DNA from: Mortierella sp. BCC40632
Lineage: Eukaryota > Mortierellomycota > Mortierellomycetes > Mortierellales > Mortierellaceae
DNA length: 64,000 nt
NCBI GenBank assembly: GCA_011634665.1
Contig: WAEK01000036.1
Span: 1-64,000 of the forward strand
Direction: 5' to 3'
Within the stretch, counting starts at the first letter, position 1; each line of letters opens with the position of its first letter. Positions 1 through 12,300 of the stretch are shown piece by piece. Both the position numbers and the translations under genes were made by a program. The notes under the pieces are model-generated. The model searched no databases. It was not told the origin of the DNA and worked only from the letters and a program-made list of their open reading frames with translations.

Positions 1-940
1 CCCTTTTTTCTTTAAAAATCATTAGAAAAATTAATTAGTGTAAGATACAGCATGCTGGAGATAAGAAATTTTCTTGTATGTCTTACCACGAGAAAAGCTA
101 TTAATATTACTAAAATTTATTAGGGGATCCTGTCGATGTTATTGCACAGGTTATTGACTTTCAAACGCATGTGAAAAGCCAGACATTAAGTTTAGTAAAG
201 GAATAGGGATTACCGAATTCTGGCTACTGAAGGTCTAATCTCTTAAGACTGGTTTTTACTAAAATTCATTTTAGCTTAACTGGATAAAGCACTCGAATGG
301 ATTTTGAACCATTATTGTTAGGTTTAGAAGACCTATACTTTTTCCAATTAAGTTACAAGTGCTTATTATTTTTTACCCACAGAGGCTGAGCCCTGAACAT
401 AATTTATAGAAAAAAGAAAAAGTTTAACATTAAGCTCTACCGCAATATGAGGCCTTGACGGGTCCTGTGGGGTATTAAATTATTTGAATTACGTGCATGT
501 TGATTCCTGAAAATTTGGCAGAATCCCGCAATCATACTGCGGGCCGGCGCGGGGACAATATGGTAAATGAAGTAAGATTAAAAATTTGATGAGATGTTTC
601 AATTTTTGACTAGATAAAGATAATAACCCCTGGCACATTAATAACTTCAACCCCTCCGGCTACCCCGATATTTTATCCTCCAAAAAATCTCTATTCTTTT
701 AATTTAGTAAAATCCATTGATTCTTCAAATAACTTAGTTTATCAACACATAATTAAACAAATGTGGGTACAATTAAAAGTATAAAGACGCTTTATAACTA
801 TCAAAGATTTAAATAGTTTATCATTTGAAACGGGATCAAAAGGAGCCATTGGTTTGTGAATTTTACTGGTCTGAAAATTATAATCCTGTAATATGTTATG
901 AAAAGCACCTCAAGAAGCCCAGAGAACTTACAGCACAAAT
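1..940. other. Unassigned noncoding region
   Basis: No coding region was recognised. The stretch is AT-rich with a GC hairpin near 525-560 that resembles, inverted, one near 38245-38280. Around 275-350 there is a tRNA-like D arm, an anticodon-like stem AATGG/CCATT with a loop that could read UUG, and a weak T arm, but no convincing acceptor stem; it may be a decayed trnQ. The rest could be structured RNA of unknown identity. Confidence 0.4.
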
Positions 941-942
941 TT

Positions 943-1011
943 TGCCCTAAGGTTGAATCGAACAACAAATCAAAGGTTTTCAAACCTCTAGCTCAATTAA
1001 GCTATCAGAGC
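943..1011 (-). tRNA. trnF: tRNA-Phe (GAA)
   Basis: The minus strand folds into a cloverleaf with acceptor GCTCTGA/TTAGGGC, D arm AGCT..AGCT, anticodon stem AGAGG/CCTTT and a T arm with loop TTCGATT. The anticodon loop reads TTTGAAAA, one T longer than normal, which a homopolymer error would explain. The anticodon is GAA. Confidence 0.75.
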
Positions 1012-1029
1012 TAATATAAGCAATTAATC

Positions 1030-1370
1030 AATAAAAAGAATCGAACTTTAATTCAGCACGAAACATTTTATAACCATTTACCTTATATAAAGGTTGGGCG
1101 AGGGGGTGTTAGCTTGTTTTAAATAACTTTAGAATTATTTTGTTTAGTTTTTTTAACATGGGTAACGTTTTACATGAAAGCTGAACGGATTCATCGGATC
1201 GGTACTATTAGATTAAATTAACTATAAAAATTATATAGCGATATTATAGAAATTAAATTAATCTGCATCAGAATTCATAATACATTGCTTTACCTTAGCA
1301 ATTTGAATTAAAAGTAAATTTATTCATATATATGAATAGTTAATCAATATGCCTTGGACTTACTAAAAAA
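1030..1370. other. Noncoding spacer with a tRNA-like trace
   Basis: AT-rich spacer. The minus strand at about 1035-1105 has a D-arm-like and a T-arm-like segment (GTTCGATTC) but no matching acceptor arms, so no tRNA is called. A tail-like GGGGGTGTTAGC lies near 1100. Confidence 0.35.
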
Positions 1371-1439
1371 AACTTTAGAAAAGATAATATGAAATAACAA
1401 AAATTGTGGTTCCAGCCCTTTTTAGCAGCACCATTATAT

Positions 1440-1650
1440 ACAAAATGGTTTAGCATAATTTTAGAGTTTCAATAGAATGAGTTTTACCTAACATTCCTCG
1501 TGGATTATTCTCCACCTGATAAGGCTTCACTAATTTTTACTCAGAATGTATTTCCCCATAGAAGGAAAGTCTTTACCCCCGGGAGCATTGGATGATTTCA
1601 CCAGTTTTGGCAAGAACTGACTTTTCTGAATGTTTTTTACCTATTTTTTA
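1440..1650 (-). pseudogene. GIY-YIG endonuclease remnant (NUMOD3 repeats)
   Basis: The minus strand translates in broken frames to NUMOD3-like repeat pieces ([12 protein letters not shown]). These match the repeat region of the intact GIY-YIG genes elsewhere in the window. No GIY-YIG catalytic part is visible here. Confidence 0.5.
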
Positions 1651-2585
1651 AAGAAGGATTTATTCTAAATAAAACTGCCTCTTTCAGATTATCAATATGA
1701 CAATACCTAAAAATATAAAACATTGGATTTTTTTAGATTTTAACAATCCAGTTTTGGCAAGAAAATCTTCTTGATATAAATTTCCTAACTCTGACATAAA
1801 ATAAAAGACATATATTAAATTTTTTTTCTATTTAATAAATTTTTTTTGAATGTTTAAATCCCCCAGAGTAGATGCTACCCTTAGTGGCATTAAAGCGAGA
1901 ATGGTTAAGAATTTTTGTTTTAATAGAATATCATCGTTTTATTTTTTAATATTTTTATTGCATTTTTAAAGGAGGTTTTAAGTCTAGTCAATCTAAATAA
2001 AACTCTATCATTAATCAGTTTCAATATATTAATGTGCTTAAATATGTAAATTGTGATTAAATTACACAGAAGCTCCTTCCGTTCATATAAGTGATATCAA
2101 GAACTGCCACAGCCCCTCGGCGGGGACGCGGGGCAGGGGCGCCTCGAGGGAGTGGAATAAAAGAAATTGACAACATATAATTCTTCAATGATGCAAAAAT
2201 TATTGAGAACCGGTAGAAGAAAGCTCTCTCCGCTTCGCTTATAAAAGAAATACACCTTCAGCGGGAACATATAAGTAATTACATAATTCCACTCATGTTT
2301 TAGTGCCGCAAAGATAAGATTTTTGGCCAAAATACAAAAATCTTGAAAATAAAATAACCAAAGAGAGATCGATATTTCATTTTATAGGTTAATCATATTG
2401 GGGCCAATGGGGACATATCTTACCTCCTCGAGCCCCAATTTGCGGATTAATCAAAATGACTAAAATTATAAGCAAGATTGAATAACAAATGTCACATAAT
2501 TTTGTTATAGTCCAAATCTAGGCACTGGTAATAGAGGCAATCCAAACGGATTGTTATTCTTAATAAGTGGTAACATAATAAAAAT
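1650..2585. other. Noncoding region with a GC cluster
   Basis: AT-rich with no recognised gene. A GC-rich cluster lies at about 2105-2150. The open frame of 77 codons over 2097-2330 on the minus strand runs through this cluster and matches nothing I know. Confidence 0.4.
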
Positions 2586-2589
2586 TTTA

Positions 2590-2706
2590 TTATTATTCTT
2601 TTTCGGGTTTTGTACCTAAACGAATAACGTGTTTCTAAATACCTACTGCTGGTAAGATTACCCAAAGCAAGAGAAAGAAAACCAAAATTATTTGACCTAT
2701 TAGTAA
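2590..2706 (-). pseudogene. Second, decayed copy of the cob 3' end
   Basis: The minus strand encodes a diverged version of the cytochrome b C-terminus: GQIILVFF, then ILPAVGI, then ENT-like, LFRLGTK-like residues. It parallels [21 protein letters not shown] of the real last exon at 3342-3488. It lies about 640 bases downstream of the cob stop codon. It is not joined to any cob exon I can see. It may be a displaced original 3' end, as in nad5 and nad3. Confidence 0.7.
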
Positions 2707-3185
2707 ATAAAAATAGTTTACATAAATTCTAAAATAAAATAAAATAATTTGTTATAATAGAATTTCTTGTTGGCCAGTCACCATAAACCCTAAACAAAAA
2801 TAGTTAATAAATTATAAATTTTCATTGTTAAATTCCTAATTTTGTTATAAATTTATAAACCCTAAACAAAAATATTTAATAAAAAATAAATATTATTATT
2901 TACATCTAGTTTTTAAATTTTAAAATAACGTTTTGGGATGCTTTTTCTTTATGAATATTTATCAAAATTATAAATATTCGATTATATTATTGTTTAATAA
3001 AATTTTTTAATAAAATTTTATTTTTGCATCTTTATTTATTATTAATTTCTTTATCTCCATTAATCAATTTTTTTTTTTACTTAATAAAATTTTTTATATC
3101 TTTATAGAATATAAAAAATAGATAATGCATCTAATATACCGAAAGTTGCCAAAAGATTATATTATTATATATAATCTAAGGCTGG
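2707..3185. repeat. AT-rich spacer with a duplicated segment
   Basis: The segment starting AAACCCTAAACAAAAATA occurs twice, near 2785 and 2860, giving an imperfect repeat of about 75-80 bases. The rest is very AT-rich, with no gene. Confidence 0.5.
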
Positions 3186-3252
3186 TGCAGTTACCTTTAA
3201 TCGAAAAAGGAATTTTGCTTAAAGCACTGGTTTACCATTAGCCTATAACTGC
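3186..3252 (-). tRNA. tRNA of uncertain identity
   Basis: The acceptor stem GCAGTTA/TAACTGC is perfect, the D arm is GG..CC and the T arm CCTTT/AAAGG has loop TTCGATT. The anticodon region (AGTGCTTTAAGCA) leaves too short a loop. With a lost T it could read TTT (Lys), but this is a guess. A degenerate relative lies at 46653-46725 on the same strand. Confidence 0.6.
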
Positions 3253-3341
3253 TTATTATACATATAATGGTCTTATTTGTAAAAGTCACTTATAGTCTTA
3301 TTTATTTTTCTTAGAGGCCCTAGGTGAGGGGGGGTGTTATT

Positions 3342-6300
3342 CTATTTAGTTTTTGTACCTAAATCGAATAACGTGTTTTCTAAAATACCTACTCCTGGTA
3401 AAATAACAAGGAAATAAGCAAAGTAGAAAACTGTACTGATTTGCCCTATCAGTACTAAGGGTTGTTCTGGATGATTAGCTCCGATCCACAGTATTATTAT
3501 CGATAAAGTATTTAACTCTATCTTCCCAATGTCACCATTGGGCTTAGACTATGTTATCAACCAGTAAAATTTAACTGGTTGTAGGGTTCTCGTGTCAGGA
3601 TTATTGTTGGTAGTACTCACCTGTTAGTCGTTGAACGTTCTTGATTCATTTGTTAATAAACAATGTATACCAAATCAAGCTTCGCTGCAAATTGAGTTTA
3701 TTTAATAAACTTGTTCTTGCAATTCACCCTATTTACATTAAAACATTACTGTTTTAAGGGGCTTTTTTAACCCAGGATTAAGAAATTTACTACAAATAAC
3801 CAGTAGAAGAATTTCATAATTGGTCTGAATTGCATAGATCTAATTCTAGAAGTATCAGTTAATGGAGCTATTAATAATATTAATATGGCTGCTACCATAC
3901 CGATTACACCAAGTAGTTTATGTGGAATTGATCTTAAAATTGCATAGAATGGAAGCAAATAGAACTCTGGTACTATAGAAATAGGAGTTACTAGAGGGTT
4001 TGCAGGAATGTAATTATCACTTTCTCCAAAGAAATTTGGATTAAAGAATACAAAATATGCAAATAAGAAGAAGAAAACGAAAACACCTACTAAATCTTTA
4101 AAACTATAGTATGGATGGAATCTAATTCTATCTACATTTGAAGTAATTCCAAGTGGGTTGTTAGCAAATAATAATTAAATTCTTATCAGGCCCTTCCCGC
4201 AGGGGAAAGGGAAGGCCCCCGGAGGGGGCAGGCCTTTCTTATTTTTAATAAAATAATTTATATCCCAAAATAACCTGACGAAACTTAAAAATTTAATTAA
4301 TTATTTCGACTGTACATTAAGCAAAGTGTTCTACTTTACCTACCAGTGACCCAGTCTGTAGCGATTTCCCTCAGCCTCCCGGCTGAGTTATACCGACGGT
4401 CTTCTGCTAAATAGCCATTAACCGTTTTCACTAGTATTGCCTAATAAATCTTACGATTTAAAAAAGATCATTGTCATGATCTTAAAAGGATATTATCCTT
4501 TACGACTATTTATTGTAATAAATTATAAACCTAAAAGACTAATAACATTAAAGTTTGAGATTATCGTGGAAAAAACCATAAATTTTTATATTATATATTT
4601 TTATCTAAATAATAAAGTTTTTATGCTACAATCAAAATATTTCGCAGTTTCTATACGACTTTCAAAAATTTTATAGAGAAACTCCCTCCGGGGGTTTCCG
4701 CCCCGAAAGGGCAGAAACTTTATTTGATATAAGATCTTTAGAAAAACAAATACTTTCTTACTCATTTTAGCCTTGGTTTCTGCAGAATGTGTTTTTCCTC
4801 TTCTAGCCTTACTCATTAAAGCTTTAGTTTCAGCTGAAAGAGTTCTACCAAACATTGGATTATCTTCACCAGTTCTCCCAAACATTGGATGATTTTCACC
4901 TTTTTAGTTTTACTCATTTTCGCTCTAGTTTAATCAGAAATAGTTTTACCTTTATGACTTTCACTAATTTTCAATTTAGTTTCAGCTGAACGAGTTTTAC
5001 CAAAATTCGGATGATTATCACCCAAATTGATTTCACTCAATTCGGATTTAGTTTCTTCTGAGTGATTAAATCCAAGCAAGGAACCGGCTGCGCGCTTCTT
5101 TAAGTGTATTATATGTATTTGGTTCATTTTCCTAAAAGATCTTATCAAGATAAGACTGCTCACATTCCAGAATTCTTTTACGTGTTTCTTCTTTAGATAA
5201 ATTAGAAATATCAATATACTCTAAAATAGATAAACTAAATGAAGAATAAGAATGAAGTATTAATGCTCCCTCCGGGCGCTCCGCCCGGGGGGTGCCCCCC
5301 CCCCTGGGGAGCTCTACTAATATAGTTGTCTGCTGTTTTCAATTGTAAAGGAGAATAGTATTGAAACAGTCTTATAAATAAATTAACAGCAGAACCAACA
5401 TAAATTTTACCTGTTTCTAAATGAGTCCACTGATATATACCAGCTTTACCTCCCCCGGGGGGGGGGTAAAGCCCCCCAGGGGAGCTTTACCTTTATTATC
5501 TAACAAAATTCGTGATTTCTCTGTTTCAGCATTAGAATAAACTTTTATAGGAACAAAAAGTATTCCAATACTATAAACTTCCCCTAGATTTTGTGAGGGG
5601 AAAGAAAGGAATAAAGTAAAGAATAATCCCATTATAAATGAGAATAATCCAAGAATTAGATATAGAGTTTCTATATCCTTAGTTTTTGTTGAATAAAGCC
5701 ATCGTACCATATTTTTTTTTATGTTTGATAATCCTTTATTTATTAAATATTTAAATAAGATTTAAAAAAATCATTTTAAAAAGAAGAACTCGAACAAATA
5801 TCTGAGTTTAATTCTTAGAAAAATGATTCTGATAAATAGAATATGTAATTAATTAAATCCCCGGCCGGCCCGGGGTAATAATTTATATGTTTTAAAGAGG
5901 GAAGCCTAATTTATAAAGCATAGATTCGTGAAAATAAGGTAAAGTCAATTTTCTAATTAAATCAACAGATTCTTTATGAATATAAATTTGATGTTGATTA
6001 ATTTTATAAACAGTATGATAGGTACATTTAATATTAAATTTATTTTTTAATACAGATATTAATAATTCAACTTCTTGTAAAGTAAAACTATGTGTTGCTA
6101 TTTTAATCCCAGGATTTTTCCAAGTACCATCATCTTGAATCCAAATAGCTAAAGATAATGGAGTTAATAAATCATAAATATTATCTGGTATAACTTTTTT
6201 TTTTATTATTATAAAATGATTTATGCAACCATAATAAACTAGAAAAACTGAAAGTATTAAAATAATAAGCATCAAATTCATTATTATTTAATTTTTGTTT

Positions 6301-9300
6301 TATTAATCTTGGAGGGTTATTATTAGTATAACCTCTTTTTAACAAGAATTCGTGTAAATAAAATAAATATTCTTTATGTTCTACACTTTGTTTGAATTTA
6401 AATCTAACTCCACCATTCATTAATCTTTCTCCTGAACAATCACCTAATAATGAACCCACAAAAAATGATATAATTTCTTCATTGTGGGGCCCTATTCTAT
6501 TAATTGCTCTAACATTAGGTTTAGAAAAGGCTAATGATAAAGTTTTAAGTCCACGTTTTTGATCTTTATTAATTTTATGTTTATAATTTTTAAAAATAAA
6601 TTTTGGACCTAAATTTGATCCATGTTCGTGTAGCAAAAATATTATTGATCTAAACTAGGACCTAGTTTATATAACATGTCAGGATGCATATGATCTTTAA
6701 CCAGGGATCTATAATTCACTTTTCATATATATATACTAAATTAACTAGCTAACTAAACCGATTGTCTTGGAAACCTGCTAAATCTTATTCTGAGCCCGGA
6801 GGAACTGAGATAAGTTATATAAAAAATCTTATAAATAATAATTTAAGAAAGAAGAAATGAGGATAGAATAAATTCTTTTTTAAAAATTTTATTAGTATTA
6901 ATATTTCTAGAAATTGTTGATTGATTACAATTAAAATGTTTAGCAGCCTCTGAATAGGAAGAAAACTTCAATAAGACATTAGAAAGATTATCTTTTGAAT
7001 ACACAAATACTTTTTTAGCTTTAATTTCACTCATTATTTTGAATGTCTCTAGAGAATGAGTTTTACCATACATTGGGCTATTTTCTCCTAATCTTGTAAT
7101 CAATTTTTTTTTTTCTCTTTTTTTAAAGCTAAACTTATTTTTTTTTTTTTTTATGCTCTTCTGTGAAAATTCTTTCTTTATTAATTTTACTAAGAACTAA
7201 TCGTGTTTCTTCTGTATGTGGTTACCATATCTAGGATGATCTTTTCCGATTCTTCCAAACATATGATGATTTTCACCACTTATTTTTTCTAATGTTTCCT
7301 CTTTATGTTTGTATCCTAAATTATTTCCGGCATAATTTAATAAATTGAATTTGGGTTTTATTAAATTAATATAATATTGTTCTTTAGAAATTATTTTTTT
7401 TTTTTTTTATTTCATCTTTGGATAGATTAGAAATATCAATATATTCAAGAATTGATAAACTAAATGCTGAATGACCATGTACTCCAATTGCTCTATATAT
7501 AAGTTTTCTCTTTATTTAGACTATATGCTGAATAATACTTATATAATCGTCTACTTTATGGCCTACCAACATATTTTTTACCTGATTCGTGAGTCCATAG
7601 ATATATTCCAGTCTTATTTTTATTTTCCCTAAAAATTGAGTTTTTTTTATCTGTCTCAGCATTAGAATAAATAACAATTGCAGAGATCAAAATTATTTCT
7701 GCTTGTTCAGATCTTTCAAAATTAAATAAGATAATTGAATTTTTCATGTTTATTTTATAAAATTACTATTTGTTCCCAATGTGATTATTAATCACTTATC
7801 TTCGTCTAAAATCGATAATATACTTATTTATTTGACACACTTTATGGTTAGAATTTATTTATATTATATACAAATTATTTATTGTAAGACTCGAACTTTT
7901 TACTAAAATAGTTATTTGCATATAATTCATAAATATAAATTCTTAATATATTTATCAAATTTTATATTTTTGTCAAATTTTTAGCGCAGAAAATTAAAAT
8001 TTAAATAAACATTAGTATCTTATTAAGTCAAGTCTCTTTAATAAAAGACCGCCATTAATTTAAGGAATGATTTTTTATATAACTTTAGTAAATAAATTTA
8101 TTATTTATAATTATTTACTAAATCTCAATGATCTTTAACCAGGGATTTTACTGTACTGTTATTGGGCTTTAGTAATATATAAAGTATATTGAGATCTATC
8201 TTTATACTGAATATTTCTTGAAGCTTTAATAGAGAAATTTTTCTCTAATGCATTTATTAATAAATCTAAATCCTTAGAACTGAATGAATTTGTAAAAATT
8301 CTTAATCCACTACCTGTAAAACTTCCATCATCGCAACGTATGTAGGAATCTGCTAAGGTAAAATTTACAATTCATTCTTATTATTTCTCGCAATCTGAAG
8401 AACCCATGTTTGAACTAATTAAAAAATCTTCGGAACGAGATAAATACCATTTATCCTGAAATAATGAATTATTTCTTATATATCTCATAATTGTAGAATG
8501 AGTAGAATTAAAATATTCAGCAGCTTTTCTAGCTGAACTAAAACTGTTTACTAATGAACCTTGACTATCATAAACATAAATAGTAGTTCCATTTGCAACA
8601 CTTAGTTTTGTTAGAGTCTCTGCGGAATGTCTTTTACCAAAGAAAGGATTAGTCTCACCAGACAAAGCCTCACTAATTTTTAGTTTGTGCTCTTCTGATT
8701 TAGCTACCCCTTTTTTGGCTTCTCTCATTTTTATTAAAGATTCAGCCGAATGAGTTTTACCATACATTGGATGATTTTCAGCCAATCTATTAAACATTGG
8801 ATTATTCTCACCTTTATTAATCTCACTCAGTAAAACCTTTGTTTCAGTACTATGAATTCTATTCTTCATAGCGGCAATAGTTTCCTCAGTGTGTTTATAA
8901 CCTAACGAAGAACCTGCTTCTTTAAGAATATTATAAGTATTAGGTTTATCTACTGAAAAAATTTGATCCAAATAAATTTGCTCACGTTCTAAAATCAACT
9001 TTCGTGCTTCTTCTTTAGATAAACTCGAGATATCAATATATTCAAGTATAGCTAAGGAAAATGCAGAATAAGAGTGACTAAGTAGTGAATTATAGATATA
9101 TACGGTTTTAAATCCCTCTAAATGACTTTCATTTAAGTAGTTCTTAAATCGTTTTGATAAATCTACTGCAGAACCAATATAAATTTTTTTTGACTTAATG
9201 TGGGTCCAGAGGTAAATACCTGCTTTACTTTTATTGTCAGAAATTATTTTTGTCTTATTAGCCTTCACATCAGAATAAACAATAATAGGAACAAAAAGAG

Positions 9301-12300
9301 ATTAAAAAACAGCATCTTCTACCCCATAGAAAAAGACTCGCCAGAAAAGTAAGGATTACTATAATATAAAATACAATAGTAATCATGCCTGAAAATAATA
9401 CTAAATTTAGATATAACATACCTATATCTTTAGCATTTGTTGAAAGCCATCGTTTCATAATTTTTTTTATATATTTGACAATCCTTTATTTATTAAATGT
9501 TTAAATTAGAATATTAGAATCATTTTTTAAGAAATCTTATTCTCAAGTATCAGAAAACCCCGGGCGGGCCGAGGGTTTATAAAAAAAAAAGACTTGAACA
9601 ATCCGGATTAAATGATTTAATTAAAATGATAAAAATATAATAGATTATGTAATTAATTATAATTATTATTCTCAGAAAATGACGATTTGACGTAAGATAA
9701 ATGCTATTTATATTATAAAACAATTTTATATTATTTTAAAGTACTAAGGGTGATGTTGCTGACAAATATATCTATATAAATTTATCTCTCTAGGACATTA
9801 TCCAATAAGCTAAACTTACTGGCGTTAAGAGATCAGCAATATTATCTGGAATTTTTTTTATTTTGTTTTCATAAAAAGAATCATATAATTTGTTGAAACA
9901 TGGAAGAGCTAAAGTAGAGAAACTAAGATTATGTCTAGTTCTACCTGTTTTTGTATCTAAAATGTTAGTTACAGTAGGTGGGGACTAGCCACAAATCTTT
10001 GAAATAATTCATACAAATGTAATAAATAAGATGCATTAGTTGATCCTTGTCTAAATATAACTCTTACGTTAGAATTTTCGGAGAATCTTCTCATGTGGGA
10101 GGGGGCCCAACGGGGTGTTTATTTTATTAATAAAAAAAACCAAAAAAAGATATTATTAAACTGCAAGTTTATACATCAATGATTCATGAAAATATGGTGT
10201 AACAAGAGATCTAAATTTATCCATCGAATCTGACTTAATATAGATTCTATAATTATTTCCACTTTTGTGAATAGGACAATTTAAATCAAAATTATCTTTC
10301 AATACTTTAATCAATAATTCTACTTCACTTAAAGTATAGGAGTCTGTACAAAGTATAAATCCAGATGATTTTATACTACCATCGTCCATTGCCCAATATG
10401 CTAAACCTACAGGAGTCAATAATTCACCAATGTTCAAAGGAATTCTCTTAACTTTATCTACATAAAATAAATCACAATAATAATTGAAACAAGGTAAATA
10501 TCTAGTAATAAAATATACTCTAGTGTATATTTTACCCGTCCGAAAATCAGGTTTTCGGGCATTATATTTAGGCCCTGAAGAACAATAATCTTAAACAAAT
10601 CATATAAATGTAGAATATATGCTTCATGTATTAGCCCTTGTTCAAAATATAAATAAGTATTATGAATAGTAGATTTTCTTTTAACAGAAACATCGCCCAG
10701 AATAATACCTATAAGTACTTCATGTAAATGAGGTGAAACAGAAAAAGAATTCTTCTCTTCATTAGTTAATCTTTTAGTACTATATAATCTATTAACAAAA
10801 CTTGCACGTATATAATTATTAAACTTGAACATTAGATTTGAACTTTCTAGATCATGTCAATTAAGACATGATTTGTATTAAACTATCTTTTAATCAATTC
10901 CTGTTAATTCTTAATAATCGGTCTTAGCCTGTTTATTTTTCATAAATATTTTTTTATACCCTCCCGAGTATATTACCTACTAATACTTGACGTAAGTAGT
11001 CATCAAGTTCATAATTTTCTCTTTCAGCTTTACCTCCCCGGGGGGGTAAAGCCCCCGAAGGGAGCTTTACTCAATCTTTTTACCGAATTACTTATGCTAG
11101 TATGGAAAAGTTTAGCGGTTGACAAGGCCTTCAGCAACGGGGTGGGTGTTAAAGATTTAGATAATTTTCTATATCATTAACGTGTTTCTAATATTAATAT
11201 TTCTCAAACCTGAGAAGGATTACAGTAGATAAAATAACTCTAATTTCAACTGAGCAATCTATAATATATTATAATATAATTACTATTGTTATACTTCTTT
11301 GAAAACAGTGTTATTCAAAGTAGGGAAATTTATCAGATATGGATAAGAGCCACTCGTTTCTAAATAATTTCCCATTTTTAAGTTAATATTGTAGTTCTGC
11401 TTACATTAAAATGTAGAGCCGCTTTTCTAGCTGAACAAAAAGTATTAACAAGTGAACCATCACGAGAATAAACAAAAATTGATGTACCCATCCCAAAACT
11501 AATCTTTGCTTTAGATTCAGCGGAATGAGTTTTACCAAAAAATGATTTTTAGAACCGCTCATATTTGCTTTCTGTTCATCAGATTTTGGTTTTCTCAATT
11601 TTTGTATAGTTTCTTCCGTATGTTTATAACCTAATAAAGAACCGGCTGCGCGCTGTTTTTAGTAGATTATATTTAGGTGAAAAGAAATTAAAATAATATT
11701 GCTCTCGTTCAAGAATCAGTTTACGTGCTTCTTCTTTCTATAAATTCGTAATATCAATATATTCAAGAATTGAAAGACTAAATGTTGAGTATTTATAATC
11801 TTTTAATGCGTTACAAATATACTTTTTATTTCAATCTAAATATTTTATAGAAAAATAAAGTGACATTCGTCTTGATATATCAACAGCAGAGCCTATATAC
11901 ATCTTACCAGATTCATGAGTCCACTGGTATATTCCTGCTTTACCTCCCCCGGGGGGGGGGGTAAAGCCCCCCAGGGGAGCTTTACCTCTGTTATCTGATA
12001 AAATTCTTGATTTGTCAGTCTCAGCATTTGAATAAACAATTACTGGAAGAACAGATAAAAGACAATCGTAATCTAAAGATACTAAAAAATATATTCTAGA
12101 AGAAGGTGGATAAAATAATACCCTAAAATACTGAGTAGAATATTAATTAATAATTTTGTAAAAATTACTTTCTTTTTCGCTAATAATAACATACTTTGAT
12201 GATAAATTGATAGTTGATAGAACCTTCCGTTATATTGAATAAATAAAAATGTCAAATAATTATAAATAAATAAAAATGTCAAATAATTATAAATAAATAA

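Larger units (their letters stand above)
4572..5710 (-). pseudogene. GIY-YIG homing endonuclease with a cox1-like start, broken
   Basis: The N-terminus ([18 protein letters not shown]) copies the cox1 start. It is followed by the family linker YSNAETEKS, then [17 protein letters not shown] (GIY-YIG), [20 protein letters not shown]3 repeats ([18 protein letters not shown]) and a NUMOD1-like end. GC hairpins interrupt it at 5443-5491, 5266-5312 and 4677-4718, each shifting the frame. The leader upstream matches that of the true cox1 gene at 62 kb. It lies inside cob intron 5 on the sense strand. As read it cannot give one protein. Confidence 0.8.
6650..11130 (-). pseudogene. LAGLIDADG gene split into four parts by three HEG cassettes
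   Basis: The host gene is read in pieces. Part 1, about 11130-10965, gives [19 protein letters not shown].. and stops inside the first motif, VLVGNILG. Part 2, about 10085-9785, gives [26 protein letters not shown] and stops inside the second motif, LAYWIM. Part 3, 8348 to about 8128, starts [17 protein letters not shown] and runs to SLVKDH. Part 4, 6720-6650, repeats SLVKDH and ends HPDMLYKLG. Between the parts sit a LAGLIDADG cassette (10156-10907), a GIY-YIG cassette with a cox1 leader (8381 to about 9780) and a GIY-YIG cassette with a nad4L leader (6843-7880). A GC cluster lies in part 1. Confidence 0.8.

Noticed and set aside
1035..1105. tRNA-Arg or tRNA-His
   Set aside because: D and T arms look plausible but neither acceptor nor anticodon stem pairs.
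1..2600. Large-subunit rRNA
   Set aside because: I looked for the peptidyl-transferase and sarcin-ricin signatures on both strands and saw none; the region also contains trnF and a GIY-YIG scrap.
4437..4676. Plus-strand open frame of 79 codons
   Set aside because: Antisense to the decayed NUMOD1 end and the intron core; no family match.
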